Origin: an uncultured Clostridia bacterium
GTDB taxonomy: Bacteria > Bacillota > Clostridia > TANB77 > CAG-508
Direction: 5' to 3'
NCBI GenBank assembly: GCA_944387505.1
Contig: CALXFG010000009.1
Span: 1-50,704 of the forward strand
DNA: 50,704 nucleotides
The position numbers and the translations under genes were made by a program. The notes beneath the pieces are model-generated. The model searched no databases and was not told the DNA's origin. It saw only the letters and a list, made by a program, of their open reading frames with translations. Each line of letters opens with the position of its first letter. Position 1 is the first letter of the stretch. Shown here piece after piece: positions 19,372 to 28,703 of the stretch.

Positions 19372-19404
19372 AAAAAACCAATATTTTTTCAATATTGGTT
19401 TTTT
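19372..19404. terminator. Symmetric terminator downstream of the xre gene
   Basis: AAAAAACCAATATT pairs with AATATTGGTTTTTT around a short T/C loop. On the minus strand it follows the Xre stop at 19413 and isolates that gene from pflB. A second small stem (GTTGC...GCAAC) adjoins at 19357. Confidence 0.8.
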
Positions 19405-19412
19405 ATATGAAT

Positions 19413-19739
19413 TTATTCAGATTCTGCAATGATTTTTGCAATTTTATAAATTAATCTTTGTTTATGGGCTGGGCAACTTTTTAATAAGTCAGAGAACTCT
19501 TTGGATAGATAATTTTCTGAATCACTAGAAGTACCACTTAAAATATATCCTTCTGAAACATCTAATAAATTACAAATTTGTGTTAATCTTTTTAAATTGA
19601 TATGAGAATTTCCTCTTTCAACTCTACTTAAGAATGCAACAGAAACATCTATTTTTTCTGATAATTCTTCTTGTGTATAGTTTTTAGCAAGTCTTGCTTG
19701 TTTAATTCTTTGACCAATAATATTATAATCTAATGCCAT
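19413..19739 (-). CDS. Xre-family transcriptional regulator
   Basis: A 108-residue single-domain DNA-binding protein. Residues 5-62 form a Cro/C1-type helix-turn-helix (IGQRIKQARLAKNYTQEELS, then VSVAFLSRVERGNSHINLKR, then LTQICNLLDVS). The C-terminus is helical (SKEFSDLLKSCPAHKQRL), probably for dimerisation. ATG 19739 is chosen because AGGAAGGTG lies six bases upstream; GTG 19748 overlaps the site. A promoter and dyads precede it, suggesting autoregulation. Its position between pflB and an M23 peptidase does not identify the targets. Confidence 0.85.
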   Translation of the reverse strand: MALDYNIIGQRIKQARLAKNYTQEELSEKIDVSVAFLSRVERGNSHINLKRLTQICNLLDVSEGYILSGTSSDSENYLSKEFSDLLKSCPAHKQRLIYKIAKIIAESE

Positions 19740-19772
19740 ATATATCACCTTCCTATTTTATTACTAACAAAT

Positions 19773-19797
19773 GTAAAGTATATGTTTACTATATAGT
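19773..19797. promoter_or_regulatory. Possible Xre operator dyads
   Basis: GTAAAGTATATGTTTAC (19773-19789) is an imperfect inverted repeat, overlapping ACTATATAGT (19788-19797), a perfect palindrome. Both lie just downstream of the xre start site, a usual place for an autorepressor. Confidence 0.4.
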
Positions 19798-19807
19798 CTA
19801 CGATGAT

Positions 19808-19836
19808 ACTATATAATAATAAATTGAAAAAGTCAA
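19808..19836 (-). promoter_or_regulatory. xre promoter
   Basis: Minus strand TTGACT (19836-19831), 17-bp spacer, TATAGT (19813-19808). The transcript would have a leader of about 65 nt. Confidence 0.65.
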
Positions 19837-19875
19837 GGTTTTTATGTTAAAAGCTAAAAATAGAAATGAATTTTC

Positions 19876-20107
19876 GTTACAATTCAAATCTTTCTCATTA
19901 AGAGGAACAATATGGTAGATTTTTAAAGTTCTCGGCTACCCTCCGATTCCCGTTTAAGAAATTCTAATATCTAAATCGTAACAATACCCGGAAACAGGAC
20001 CCTTTACGACTTAGCTATAAGAATTTCTAAAACGACTCCGGTCGCATTCGAACATTTAAAAATCTACCATATCGTTCCTCTTAATGAGGGAAGGTCTGAA
20101 CTATAAC
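19876..20107 (+). repeat. 232-nt two-stem element, family 1, copy 2
   Basis: Same layout as the copy at 2933. The core begins CTCGGCTACCCTCCGATTCC, the inner stem is TTTAAGAAATTC.../...GAATTTCTAAAA, the apical loop is ACCCGGAAACAGGACCC, and the right internal loop is CGACTCCGGTCGCATTC. The outer arms (AGAGGAACAATATGGTAGAT and its near-perfect complement ending CGTTCCTCTT) differ from copy 1 but still pair, with about two defects. It lies between divergent xre and the M23 gene. The rest of 19749-20307 holds only promoters; a 41-codon frame from 20083 starts inside the arm and is not credible as a gene. Confidence 0.9.
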
Positions 20108-20245
20108 GCATTTAAAAAATATATAGAAAATCAAGAAAAAATTAGTAAAAAAGAGAATTTAAGAGAAAAAATACTAATAGAAGTGAAAGAAAATAAAAAA
20201 TTATGAAAAATTTTGGTTTTTTATTCAAAATTATGTATACAAAGT

Positions 20246-20274
20246 TTGAAAAAGTGCAGAATATATAGTATAAT
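20246..20274 (+). promoter_or_regulatory. Sigma-A promoter of the M23 peptidase gene
   Basis: TTGAAA (20246-20251), 17-bp spacer, TATAAT (20269-20274). It lies downstream of the family 1 element, so that element is not in this transcript's leader. Confidence 0.75.
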
Positions 20275-20307
20275 ATAGATTAGTCGCGCAAAAAAACATA
20301 AAGGAGA

Positions 20308-21315
20308 GTGGATTTTATTTTAAAAAAGAAACTAAAATTTTACACAAAAGAGTTTCTCAAATTTTTTAACATGACAATGATAGCTTTGGGGATTATTATC
20401 GCGATTATTTTAATAAAATATAAACCAATGTATAAAGTAAGTATTTCTGGTGAAGAGCTAGGATATGTAGAAAATAAACAAGCATTAGAAGAAACATTAA
20501 AAGAGGAGATTACAGAAAGTTCTGATAAAACAATTGAAGATATTAGCTTAAATCAAGAACCAGAATATGAGTTAAAATTAGTAAGTAGGACAGAAAATAC
20601 AGAGGAGAAAGAGGTTATACAAGAATTAAAAGAAGAAACAACAGTTACTTATAAATATTATGAGATAGCAGTACAAGAAAATGTTGTTGAAAAAGTAAAT
20701 ACAAGTGAAGAAGCAGAAGAATTAGTAAATGAAATAAAAGAAGAAAATAATAGTGAAGAAATTGATTTAAGTATTGTAGAAAAATATACACAAAACGAAG
20801 AAGAAGCAGATACATCAGATTTAGAAGTAGCAAAGGTAAATGTTCAAGAAACAATACAAACTGCTATACAAGAAATCGAACAACAAAAAGAAGAGGAAGA
20901 AAGATGGAATGCATTACCAAGCATTCATGGTATCAAATTAGCAGTAACACCAATTGAAGGAACAATTACTTCTAGATATGGAGTGAGTAGTAGAATTAGA
21001 AAATCAACACATACAGGATTGGATATTGCAGCAGTAACTGGTACAGATATAAAAGTGGTAGCAGATGGTACTGTCATTAGTGCAGGATATAGTGGATCTT
21101 ATGGATATCTAGTAAAAGTAGACCATGGAAATGGCGTAGAAACTTGGTATGCCCATACAAATAAAATGTATGTAAAAAAAGGAGATACTGTAAAAGCTGG
21201 AGATGTTATAGCAGCAGTTGGTTCAACAGGAAATTCAACAGGACCACATTTACATTTAGAAATTAGAGTTAATGGAGAACATGTTAACCCACAAGATTAT
21301 TTATATAAGGATTAA
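20308..21315 (+). CDS. M23 family metallopeptidase, membrane-anchored
   Basis: Probable peptidoglycan endopeptidase or a LytM-type activator acting at the cell surface. Residues 18-38 form one membrane segment (MTMIALGIIIAIILI). A long Glu-rich, partly coiled region (50-200) follows. The C-terminal LytM domain has STHTGLDIA (zinc His and Asp), WYAHTNKM and GPHLHLEIR with the closing histidines. All zinc ligands are present, so it should be catalytic. Start choice is difficult: GTG 20308 is only one base from AAGGAG, whereas an in-frame ATT at 20317 is ideally spaced. Transcribed from the promoter at 20246. Confidence 0.88.
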   Translation: MDFILKKKLKFYTKEFLKFFNMTMIALGIIIAIILIKYKPMYKVSISGEELGYVENKQALEETLKEEITESSDKTIEDISLNQEPEYELKLVSRTENTEEKEVIQELKEETTVTYKYYEIAVQENVVEKVNTSEEAEELVNEIKEENNSEEIDLSIVEKYTQNEEEADTSDLEVAKVNVQETIQTAIQEIEQQKEEEERWNALPSIHGIKLAVTPIEGTITSRYGVSSRIRKSTHTGLDIAAVTGTDIKVVADGTVISAGYSGSYGYLVKVDHGNGVETWYAHTNKMYVKKGDTVKAGDVIAAVGSTGNSTGPHLHLEIRVNGEHVNPQDYLYKD

Positions 21316-21346
21316 AATACAAGTATGAAAATGCTTGTATTTTTTG
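21314..21346 (+). terminator. Terminator of the M23 gene
   Basis: AAAATACAAG pairs with CTTGTATTTT, followed by Ts. Confidence 0.8.
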
Positions 21347-21349
21347 TGG

Positions 21350-21430
21350 TTACAATTCACAGCTAATAGTATTTTATATCTCAACATTCTAATTAGTATC
21401 TATTTAAAGCTGTGAATTGTAAGTTTTTTG
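21350..21430. repeat. Long-loop inverted repeat upstream of adhE
   Basis: TTACAATTCACAGCT (21350-21364) and AGCTGTGAATTGTAA (21408-21422) are a perfect 15-bp inverted repeat around a 43-nt AT-rich loop, followed by GTTTTTTG. It could be a second terminator or a decayed hairpin element. Confidence 0.55.
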
Positions 21431-21463
21431 TCAAAAAAACTGAAAAATATCTTTTGGTTATTA

Positions 21464-21491
21464 TTGACATTTCATTCCAATCATATATAAT
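21464..21491 (+). promoter_or_regulatory. adhE promoter
   Basis: Consensus TTGACA (21464-21469), 16-bp spacer, consensus TATAAT (21486-21491). The leader is about 80 nt. No clear Rex-type operator was recognised. Confidence 0.8.
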
Positions 21492-21577
21492 GGTTTTGTT
21501 GAAATCTTTTATAAGAGAGTAATAGAAGGTTTTATAAAACACAGAGCAAATTTTTATTGTTCAAAAGGAGGTTATTT

Positions 21578-24190
21578 ATGAGTGATAACGTAAATGAAGA
21601 GCAAGAAATTAAACAAATGATTGATGATTTAGTACAAAAGGCAAAAGTAGCATCTCAAGAATATTTGAAATTAGACCAAGAAACAGTAAACAATATTACA
21701 AAAGCAATGGCAATGGCAGGTCTTGAGAATCATATGAGATTAGCAAAAATGGCGGTTGAAGAAACCAAAAGAGGAATTTATGAAGACAAAATTACAAAGA
21801 ATATGTTTGCAACAGAATATATATATCATAGTATCAAATATGAAAAAACAGTCGGTATTATAGATGAAAATATAGAAGACGATTATGTAGAGATTGCAGA
21901 GCCAATTGGAATTATAGCAGGAGTTACACCTGTTACTAATCCAACATCAACAACCATGTTTAAATCTATCATATCTGCAAAAACGAGAAATGTTATTATA
22001 TTTGGTTTTCACCCATCTGCACAAAAATGTAGTGTAGAAGCAGCTAGGATTTTAAGAGATGCAGCTATAAAGGCAGGTGCACCAGAAAACTGTATTTTAT
22101 GGATTGAAAAACCAAGTATTACAGCGACAAGATTATTAATGAACCACCCAGATGTTAACTTAATCTTAGCAACAGGTGGGACAGGTATGGTTAAATCAGC
22201 ATATTCTTGTGGAAAACCAGCATTAGGTGTAGGACCTGGAAATGTTCCATGCTATATTGATAAAACAGCAAAATTAGAAACATCAGTAAATGATTTAGTC
22301 ATGTCAAAAGCATTTGACAATGGTATGATTTGTGCATCAGAACAAGCGGTTATTATTGATAAAGAAATCCAAAAAAGATTTGAAGAGTTAATGAAAAAAG
22401 CAGGTTGCTATTTTGTAAATAAAGAAGAAAAAGAAAAACTAGCAAATAGTATGTTTGAAAAATTAGAAAATGGAGATTACAAATTAAAATCACATGTACC
22501 AGGACAATATCCTCATACAATAGCCAAAGATGCTGGATTTGAAATTCCAGAAGATACAAAAGTAATCGTTGTGCCTGAAACAGGAGTTGGAAAAGAATAT
22601 CCATTCTCAAAAGAAAAATTAAGCCCAGTATTAACATATTATGTTGTAAAAGATGAAAATGAAGGAATACCATTAGCAGAAAAATTACTAGAATTTGGTG
22701 GATTAGGACATTCAGCTGTTATTCATTCTGAAAATAAAGATACCATTTTAAGATTTTCAGAAACTATGAAGGCAGGAAGAATTATCGTAAACTCTCCATC
22801 AACACATGGTGCAATTGGTGATATATATAATACTAATATGCCATCATTAACATTAGGTTGTGGTTCATTTGGTGGAAACTCAACAACAGCCAATGTATCA
22901 TCAGTAAACTTAATTAATATAAAAAGAGTTGCAAATAGGAGGGTTAATATGCAATGGTTTAAAGTTCCAGAAAAAATATATTTTGAAGCAGGTTCAATTG
23001 CTTATTTAGAGAAAATGCCAAATATTGAAAGAGCATTTATTGTAACAGATCCAGGAATGGTAAAATTAGGATATGTAGATAAAATCTTATATCACCTAAG
23101 AAATCGACAACATTATGTGCATTCAGAAATCTTTAGTGAAGTAGAATCAGACCCATCATTTGATACCATCATGAAAGGTGTTGAAGCTATGAAAAACTTC
23201 AAACCAGATGTCATTATTGCGTTAGGTGGAGGAAGTCCAATTGATGCAGCAAAAGGAATGTGGTTATTCTATGAACATCCAGAAGCAGATCCAGAAGGAT
23301 TAAAATTAAAATTTATGGATATCAGAAAACGTACATATAAATTCCCTAAATTAGGAGAAAAATGTCAAATGGTAGCTATTCCAACAACATCAGGTACAGG
23401 TTCAGAGGTAACATCATTTGCCGTTATCACAGATAAAGAGAAAAACAAAAAATATCCATTAGCAGATTATGAATTAACACCAGATGTAGCAATTGTAGAC
23501 CCAGACTTAGTTATGAGTTTACCAAAATCTATTACAGCAGATACAGGTATGGATGTGTTAACACATGCGTTAGAAGCATATGTTTCAAACATGGCATCAG
23601 ATTATACAGATGGACTAGCTGAAAAAGCAGTAGAATTGGTATTCCAATACTTAGAACAAGCATATGATGATGGAACCAATAAATTGGCTCGTGAAAAAAT
23701 GCATAATGCAAGTACAATTGCAGGTATGGCTTTCACAAATGCCTTTTTAGGCGTTAACCATTCAATGGCACACAAAATTGGTGCAGAATTCCATTTACCA
23801 CATGGAAGAATTAATGCGATATTATTACCATATGTGGTAAGATATAACGCTACAAAACCAACAAAATTTGTTTCATTCCCTAAATATGAATATTTCATTG
23901 CTGATAAAAAATATTCTGAAATAGCAAAAAAAGCAGGATTAAAAGCAAAAACAGTTGAAGAGGGAATTAGTAGCTTAATTGAAAAAATTAAAGAAATGAA
24001 TGAACATATGAATATTCCAAAATCATTTAAAGATGCTGGAATTGATGAACAAGACTTTTTGGCAAAAGTGGACATGTTGGCAGAAAGAGCTTTTGAAGAT
24101 CAATGTACAACGGCTAACCCAAGGGTACCACTAGTGTCAGAAATAAAACAAATCCTATTAGATAGTTATTATGGAAATGAAGTAAAATAG
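21578..24190 (+). CDS. adhE: Bifunctional acetaldehyde/alcohol dehydrogenase
   Basis: Reduces acetyl-CoA through acetaldehyde to ethanol, regenerating two NAD+ per acetyl unit; forms filaments (spirosomes) in known relatives. 870 residues. Residues 1-440 are the CoA-acylating aldehyde dehydrogenase, with catalytic C252 in NGMICASEQAV. From about 465 on is the iron-dependent alcohol dehydrogenase (IIALGGGSPIDAAKGMW, TSGTGSEVTSFAVI, DVLTHALEAYVS, HSMAHKIGAEFHLPHGRINA) carrying the iron-binding histidines. ATG 21578 is chosen because AAAGGAGG sits seven bases upstream; ATG 21557 would have no site. It consumes the acetyl-CoA made by pflB nearby. Confidence 0.97.
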   Translation: MSDNVNEEQEIKQMIDDLVQKAKVASQEYLKLDQETVNNITKAMAMAGLENHMRLAKMAVEETKRGIYEDKITKNMFATEYIYHSIKYEKTVGIIDENIEDDYVEIAEPIGIIAGVTPVTNPTSTTMFKSIISAKTRNVIIFGFHPSAQKCSVEAARILRDAAIKAGAPENCILWIEKPSITATRLLMNHPDVNLILATGGTGMVKSAYSCGKPALGVGPGNVPCYIDKTAKLETSVNDLVMSKAFDNGMICASEQAVIIDKEIQKRFEELMKKAGCYFVNKEEKEKLANSMFEKLENGDYKLKSHVPGQYPHTIAKDAGFEIPEDTKVIVVPETGVGKEYPFSKEKLSPVLTYYVVKDENEGIPLAEKLLEFGGLGHSAVIHSENKDTILRFSETMKAGRIIVNSPSTHGAIGDIYNTNMPSLTLGCGSFGGNSTTANVSSVNLINIKRVANRRVNMQWFKVPEKIYFEAGSIAYLEKMPNIERAFIVTDPGMVKLGYVDKILYHLRNRQHYVHSEIFSEVESDPSFDTIMKGVEAMKNFKPDVIIALGGGSPIDAAKGMWLFYEHPEADPEGLKLKFMDIRKRTYKFPKLGEKCQMVAIPTTSGTGSEVTSFAVITDKEKNKKYPLADYELTPDVAIVDPDLVMSLPKSITADTGMDVLTHALEAYVSNMASDYTDGLAEKAVELVFQYLEQAYDDGTNKLAREKMHNASTIAGMAFTNAFLGVNHSMAHKIGAEFHLPHGRINAILLPYVVRYNATKPTKFVSFPKYEYFIADKKYSEIAKKAGLKAKTVEEGISSLIEKIKEMNEHMNIPKSFKDAGIDEQDFLAKVDMLAERAFEDQCTTANPRVPLVSEIKQILLDSYYGNEVK

Positions 24191-24231
24191 AATAACATGA
24201 TGAAAAAAGTAACAGTAAAGGAAGGAATGCA

Positions 24232-25539
24232 ATGATATTTTCACAAAAACGAGTTAAAAAAGTATTAGAAACAGTTGAAAACGCAAAAGGAAAAAAATTA
24301 AGCCCAGCAGAAATTAATAAAATTGCAAAAGAAATGGTAAGACAGATAGAAGAATGCCCAGAATTATTTGAAGAAGTTTTGAAACAATCCTATGAAAAAG
24401 GATTAGAAATATTACCACCTGACTTAAGAGCAGAATTACCAGCAGAATTGATAAAAGAGGGATCTAAAAGTGATAAAGTACCGGATGAAAATGTGGTTAA
24501 GGCAACAAAAGCAATAGCAGAAAATTTACCAGATGATACGGTAGTTCAATTGGCAAGAAAAGCTGAGTTAGGAATAAAAGAAAAAAATGCGATAGTAGAA
24601 GCAGGTATATCTGATGAAGAAAGAAAAAGAGAAGAGAAAGTAAGTATTGCTATTGATAATTTGCATAAAATATACGAATCTTTGGAAAGTTTAATTAGTG
24701 ATAGAGATATAGTGCAGATGATATCTAAAATCATGAATAATCTTCCAAAAACGAACCAATCAGAACAACTAAAAATTAATCAATTAGTGAACAATATCAT
24801 TGCAAAACAAATGATGCAAAATTATTCGAGAATTGCTACAATCAAATTCCAATCTTTTTATGCAATTCGAACACCAGAGGAAATGTTTGCTATGAATATT
24901 CCACAATTGATTAAATGTGAATATAAAAAAATTCCAACAAAAGTTAGAGAACAGAATAAAAAAGAATATAAAGAAGAAGATTGCCGAAGAGAATTACTTG
25001 GTATTATAGCCAATCATGTTGCAACAAAATACATACAAGATGGATCCAAAAAAATAGTCATCCCACAATCAAAAGAAATGAAAGACATAAGCGAAGGAGA
25101 GGAACAATATTTTTTAGAGCAAATAAAACAAACAGTAGAGGCGTTAAATGGAAATATAGATTTATTGACAGAGATAGATATAAAAGAACAAATCAGAGGA
25201 AATGTAAAAGCTGCTGAAAAAGTGGAAGAATATGTTGCTACAATGGACCAATTACCAGCAGATACCAAAGAAACTTTTATTCAACAAGGCCAAGAAATTA
25301 TGTCAGATAAAAATTTGCTAGAAATTAGTGATTATTGTAATCAAGTGGGATTATATCAAGCATTAGCTAGTTTAGGAGTAGATAAAGCAAAAAAATTAGT
25401 AGACACAGTAATTCTTAGCATAGAAAAAAGAAAGCACAAAATAGTTAGTAGAGAGAATACGCCTAAAGTAGTAGAAACAAAATTTGAAAAAAAGAATAAG
25501 GATTCAAAAACACCACTTGACGATAATGATGCAAGATAA
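24232..25539 (+). CDS. Hypothetical all-helical protein
   Basis: 435 residues, no family recognised. Predicted almost wholly alpha-helical and acidic/lysine-rich. The first 100 residues include LSPAEINKIAKEMVRQIEEC and repeated short PDDL/PDDT-type turns; no signal peptide, membrane segment or catalytic motif is seen. The C-terminus is a charged tail (KNKDSKTPLDDNDAR). AAGGAAGG precedes the ATG. It starts 41 bp after adhE without a terminator, so it may be read from the adhE promoter. A scaffold or regulatory protein is conceivable, but function is unknown. Confidence 0.75.
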   Translation: MIFSQKRVKKVLETVENAKGKKLSPAEINKIAKEMVRQIEECPELFEEVLKQSYEKGLEILPPDLRAELPAELIKEGSKSDKVPDENVVKATKAIAENLPDDTVVQLARKAELGIKEKNAIVEAGISDEERKREEKVSIAIDNLHKIYESLESLISDRDIVQMISKIMNNLPKTNQSEQLKINQLVNNIIAKQMMQNYSRIATIKFQSFYAIRTPEEMFAMNIPQLIKCEYKKIPTKVREQNKKEYKEEDCRRELLGIIANHVATKYIQDGSKKIVIPQSKEMKDISEGEEQYFLEQIKQTVEALNGNIDLLTEIDIKEQIRGNVKAAEKVEEYVATMDQLPADTKETFIQQGQEIMSDKNLLEISDYCNQVGLYQALASLGVDKAKKLVDTVILSIEKRKHKIVSRENTPKVVETKFEKKNKDSKTPLDDNDAR

Positions 25540-25578
25540 TAAATTAAGAATTTAGAACTTTAGAGACAGTGAAGTGAA

Positions 25579-25622
25579 CCCTTCTTATTAAACAGAAAAG
25601 TTTAATAAGGAGGGATATTTTT
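25579..25622 (+). terminator. Terminator after the helical protein gene
   Basis: CCCTTCTTATTAAAC pairs with GTTTAATAAGGAGGG (one G-T wobble) around AGAAAA, followed by ATATTTTT. Confidence 0.75.
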
Positions 25623-25738
25623 GGTTAATAGAAAAATCATTTTTTCTTTTGAAAATATAAAATTTTTCCTATACAAAGAGGATTTATAAGTTCATAAAAA
25701 AAACACAATATAAATATTTTTTAGAAACAATTATGGGA

Positions 25739-25756
25739 TAGTATATGCATATACTA
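25739..25756. promoter_or_regulatory. 18-bp perfect palindrome upstream of the alarmone synthetase
   Basis: TAGTATATGCATATACTA lies 44 bp before the start codon. It could be an operator or a small leader hairpin. Confidence 0.4.
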
Positions 25757-25800
25757 AATAGGAACAAACATAAATATCCTATGAGGAGTTGTGATGAAAT

Positions 25801-26463
25801 ATGAAAAAAAATAAAGTGAAAGAACTAGGAATTGTGGAGATGAAGAACTTTTTGAGTTATGATGAAAAAATAGAGGAAAAGACAAACACATTTGAAAAAA
25901 TAATGACCATTTATGAAATGGCTATTACAGAGTTAGAAACCAAAATGAATATATTACAAAAAGAATTTAAAGTATTTTATAATTATGATTTAATTGACCA
26001 TATCAATACAAGGATAAAACAACCAGATAGTATTGTAAATAAAATGAAGAAAAAAGGATATAAGCTTACATATAAAGAAATGATAGAAAATATCAATGAT
26101 ATTGCAGGTGTTCGAGTGATATGTCAGCTAAAAGATGACATATTTAAAATAAGAAATTTAATTGAAGAAATACCAGGAATGCAAATTGAAAAAGAAAAAG
26201 ACTATGTAAATCATCCAAAAGAAAGTGGATATGCAAGTTATCATATGATTGTAAAAGTACCAGTAACCTTATCAAAGCAAACCATATATGTAAAAGTAGA
26301 AATACAGATACGAACAATGGCAATGGATTTCTGGGCTAGTCTAGAACATAAAATGAAATATAAAACAGATAAAGAAGTGAATAAGAAAACTTCAAAAGAA
26401 TTAGTCAACTATGCAAAAATTGTGAATAAAATGGATAATAAGCTCATGTTAATGAATAATTAA
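25801..26463 (+). CDS. Small alarmone synthetase (RelQ-like GTP pyrophosphokinase)
   Basis: Makes (p)ppGpp from ATP and GDP/GTP. 220 residues, synthetase domain only, with no HD hydrolase, TGS or ACT domain, as in RelQ/YjbM and RelP/YwaC. Signature stretches are NINDIAGVRVICQLKDDIF, DYVNHPKESGYASYHMIV and VEIQIRTMAMDFWASLEHKM. The N-terminal helix and helical C-terminus fit the tetrameric SAS fold. GAGGAG precedes the start. It has no (p)ppGpp-degrading capacity of its own. A family 2 repeat follows the stop. Confidence 0.92.
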   Translation: MKKNKVKELGIVEMKNFLSYDEKIEEKTNTFEKIMTIYEMAITELETKMNILQKEFKVFYNYDLIDHINTRIKQPDSIVNKMKKKGYKLTYKEMIENINDIAGVRVICQLKDDIFKIRNLIEEIPGMQIEKEKDYVNHPKESGYASYHMIVKVPVTLSKQTIYVKVEIQIRTMAMDFWASLEHKMKYKTDKEVNKKTSKELVNYAKIVNKMDNKLMLMNN

Positions 26464-26477
26464 AAAATTGAATTTGA

Positions 26478-26780
26478 GGAACATTGGGGACGGACTCATT
26501 TTTCCCTTTTTTGTATTGTAAGACACTTAAAAAATATAGAATATAAAGTCATTACACAATTTTGTATAAGCTAAATTTTCATAGAAATTCTTTAATAAAA
26601 AAGTGAGCCTCTCTCATTGTTGCTATAAATCATCAGCAAAATGAGCTTTCCTCACTTTTTTATTTTAGAATTTCTAAATTCAAATTTAGATACGCAAAAT
26701 TGTTTCATTTTTTTATATTCTATATTTTTTCTTATTTCTAATTAACAAAAAGGGAAAAATGAGTCCGTCCCCAATGTCCC
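26478..26780. repeat. REP-pair (BIME/MITE-like) element, family 2, copy B
   Basis: The core 26486-26772 is 287 bp and, by eye, the exact reverse complement of 15507-15793. Outside the core the flanks differ (GGAACATT here), marking the mobile unit. It lies between the alarmone synthetase and dnaG. A degenerate relative (AACGTCCCCAAAAGGAC) follows at 26789. The rest of 26464-26898 is AT-rich with no gene. Confidence 0.9.
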
Positions 26781-26898
26781 AAACAGAAACGTCCCCAAAA
26801 GGACATTTTTTTTAAATAAAGAGAAGGATTTATGTAAAATACGTCGAATAATATAATTATGTATAGTTGTGTGAAATATTTTAAGAAAGGAGAAAATA

Positions 26899-28689
26899 AT
26901 GGCAAGATATAGTGATGAAATCATTGATGATGTAAGGCAGTCTAATGATATTGTAGATGTGATATCACAATATGTAAGACTAAAGAGAAGTGGCAGAAAT
27001 TATTTCGGTCTATGTCCTTTTCACAATGAAAAATCACCTTCATTTTCAGTATCTCCAGAAAAACAAATATTTCATTGCTTTGGTTGTGGCGTTGGTGGAA
27101 ATGTATTTACATTTTTGACAAAGATTGAAGGTATCAACTTTGTGGAGGCGGTTCAACAGTTAGCAGAAAGAGCTAATATACAATTACCAACATTAGAAAA
27201 TAATGTAGATTCAGCAAAAGAGGCTTTAAAAGCGAAGGTATATAAAGTAAATGAATTTACAGCTAAATATTATCATGAAAATTTATATAGACCAGAGTCT
27301 AAAATCGCTCAAGAATACATAAAGAAAAGAAAATTATCAAATGAAACATTAAAATCTTTTCAAATTGGATTTTCAGGAAAATTTGATGAATTATACAAAG
27401 AATTAAAAAAACAAGGATTTGAAGATAGGGAAATTTTAGAGTCTGGCTTAGTGAATAAAAATGAAAGAGGTCAATTTATTGATCGATATCGTAACAGATT
27501 AATGTTTCCTATATGTGATGTAAGAGGAAGAGTGATTGCGTTTGGAGGAAGAGTGTTAGATGATTCCAAACCTAAATACATAAACTCTCCTGAAAATGTT
27601 GTATATAGTAAGGGAAGACACCTATATGGATTAAATGTTGCAAAAAAATATGATATCAAAAAAAGACTACTGATTGTAGAAGGATATATGGATGTGGTTT
27701 CTCTTCATCAAAGGGATATTCATAATGTAGTTGCCTCTTTAGGAACAGCACTAACCCAACAACAGGGATATTTGCTTCGAAATAATACAGAGCAAATTAT
27801 TCTAAGTTATGATTCAGATGAAGCTGGACAAACTGCCAAAGTAAGAGCAATGGAAATATTGCAAAATATGGGGTGTGATATTCGAGTTTTACAAATGGAA
27901 GGTGCAAAAGACCCTGATGAATATGTTATTAAATTTGGAAATGCAAGATTTCAAAATCTAGTTGACAAAGCAATTTCCGTTATTGAATTTAAAGTCAAAA
28001 TCTTAAGACAATCTTTAAATCTAGAAAGTACCAATGACAAAATAAAGTTTTTAAACGAAATAGCAAAATTAATTTCAAAAATTGATAACAGCATGGAAAG
28101 AGAAGTCTATATAGAAAAAATAGCTAAAGAATATGATGTTTCAAAAGAAGCAATTTATGCAGAAGTAAACAAATTGACATATAAAGAAAGTAAAGATGAA
28201 AAAGTATTAAGCAAAACAAGACCAGTTGTAAGACACATAGAAAAAAAAGAAACAGACAATGTATCAGAAGCCACAAAACGAAGAGAAAATACAGTTTTAG
28301 CGATTTTACTTTCAGGAGATAGAAATATTTATGAAATTATCAAACAAAATATTGCCATTAAAGACTTCAAATATGAAATAGATAAGAAGATTGCTGAAAA
28401 ATTGTATGAAGAATTTGAAAATGGAAATAGTAATATAAATAGCATCATTGATGAACTATCAGAAGAAGAACAAAATCATATAACTATGATAATGGCAGAA
28501 GATTATGGAATCGATGATGTAGAAAAAGCAATTGATGATATCATACAAAGTTATGAAAAAGATAAATTAAATGAAAGAAAACTCGAAATTTTGGAATTAC
28601 TAGAAGAAAATACAACTGAAGAAAATAAAAAGAAAGAATTGGAAAAAGAGCTAAATGATATTATTATCAGATTAGCAAAAATTAGATAG
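26899..28689 (+). CDS. dnaG: DNA primase
   Basis: Synthesises RNA primers for replication. 596 residues. The N-terminal CHC2 zinc ribbon has C39, H42, C60 and C63 (LCPFHNEK and FHCFGCG). The Toprim catalytic core follows, with [15 protein letters not shown] and [13 protein letters not shown], and the helical C-terminal region binds helicase. AAAGGAG lies upstream. Its stop is 14 bp before the rpoD start, the conserved dnaG-rpoD arrangement. Confidence 0.97.
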   Translation: MARYSDEIIDDVRQSNDIVDVISQYVRLKRSGRNYFGLCPFHNEKSPSFSVSPEKQIFHCFGCGVGGNVFTFLTKIEGINFVEAVQQLAERANIQLPTLENNVDSAKEALKAKVYKVNEFTAKYYHENLYRPESKIAQEYIKKRKLSNETLKSFQIGFSGKFDELYKELKKQGFEDREILESGLVNKNERGQFIDRYRNRLMFPICDVRGRVIAFGGRVLDDSKPKYINSPENVVYSKGRHLYGLNVAKKYDIKKRLLIVEGYMDVVSLHQRDIHNVVASLGTALTQQQGYLLRNNTEQIILSYDSDEAGQTAKVRAMEILQNMGCDIRVLQMEGAKDPDEYVIKFGNARFQNLVDKAISVIEFKVKILRQSLNLESTNDKIKFLNEIAKLISKIDNSMEREVYIEKIAKEYDVSKEAIYAEVNKLTYKESKDEKVLSKTRPVVRHIEKKETDNVSEATKRRENTVLAILLSGDRNIYEIIKQNIAIKDFKYEIDKKIAEKLYEEFENGNSNINSIIDELSEEEQNHITMIMAEDYGIDDVEKAIDDIIQSYEKDKLNERKLEILELLEENTTEENKKKELEKELNDIIIRLAKIR

Positions 28690-28703
28690 GGGTGAATAGA
28701 AAA

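Noticed and set aside
20083-20208. 41-codon ORF after the repeat at 19876
   Set aside because: Its start codon lies inside the repeat arm, no ribosome site precedes it, and corresponding frames in the other two copies stop after a few codons.
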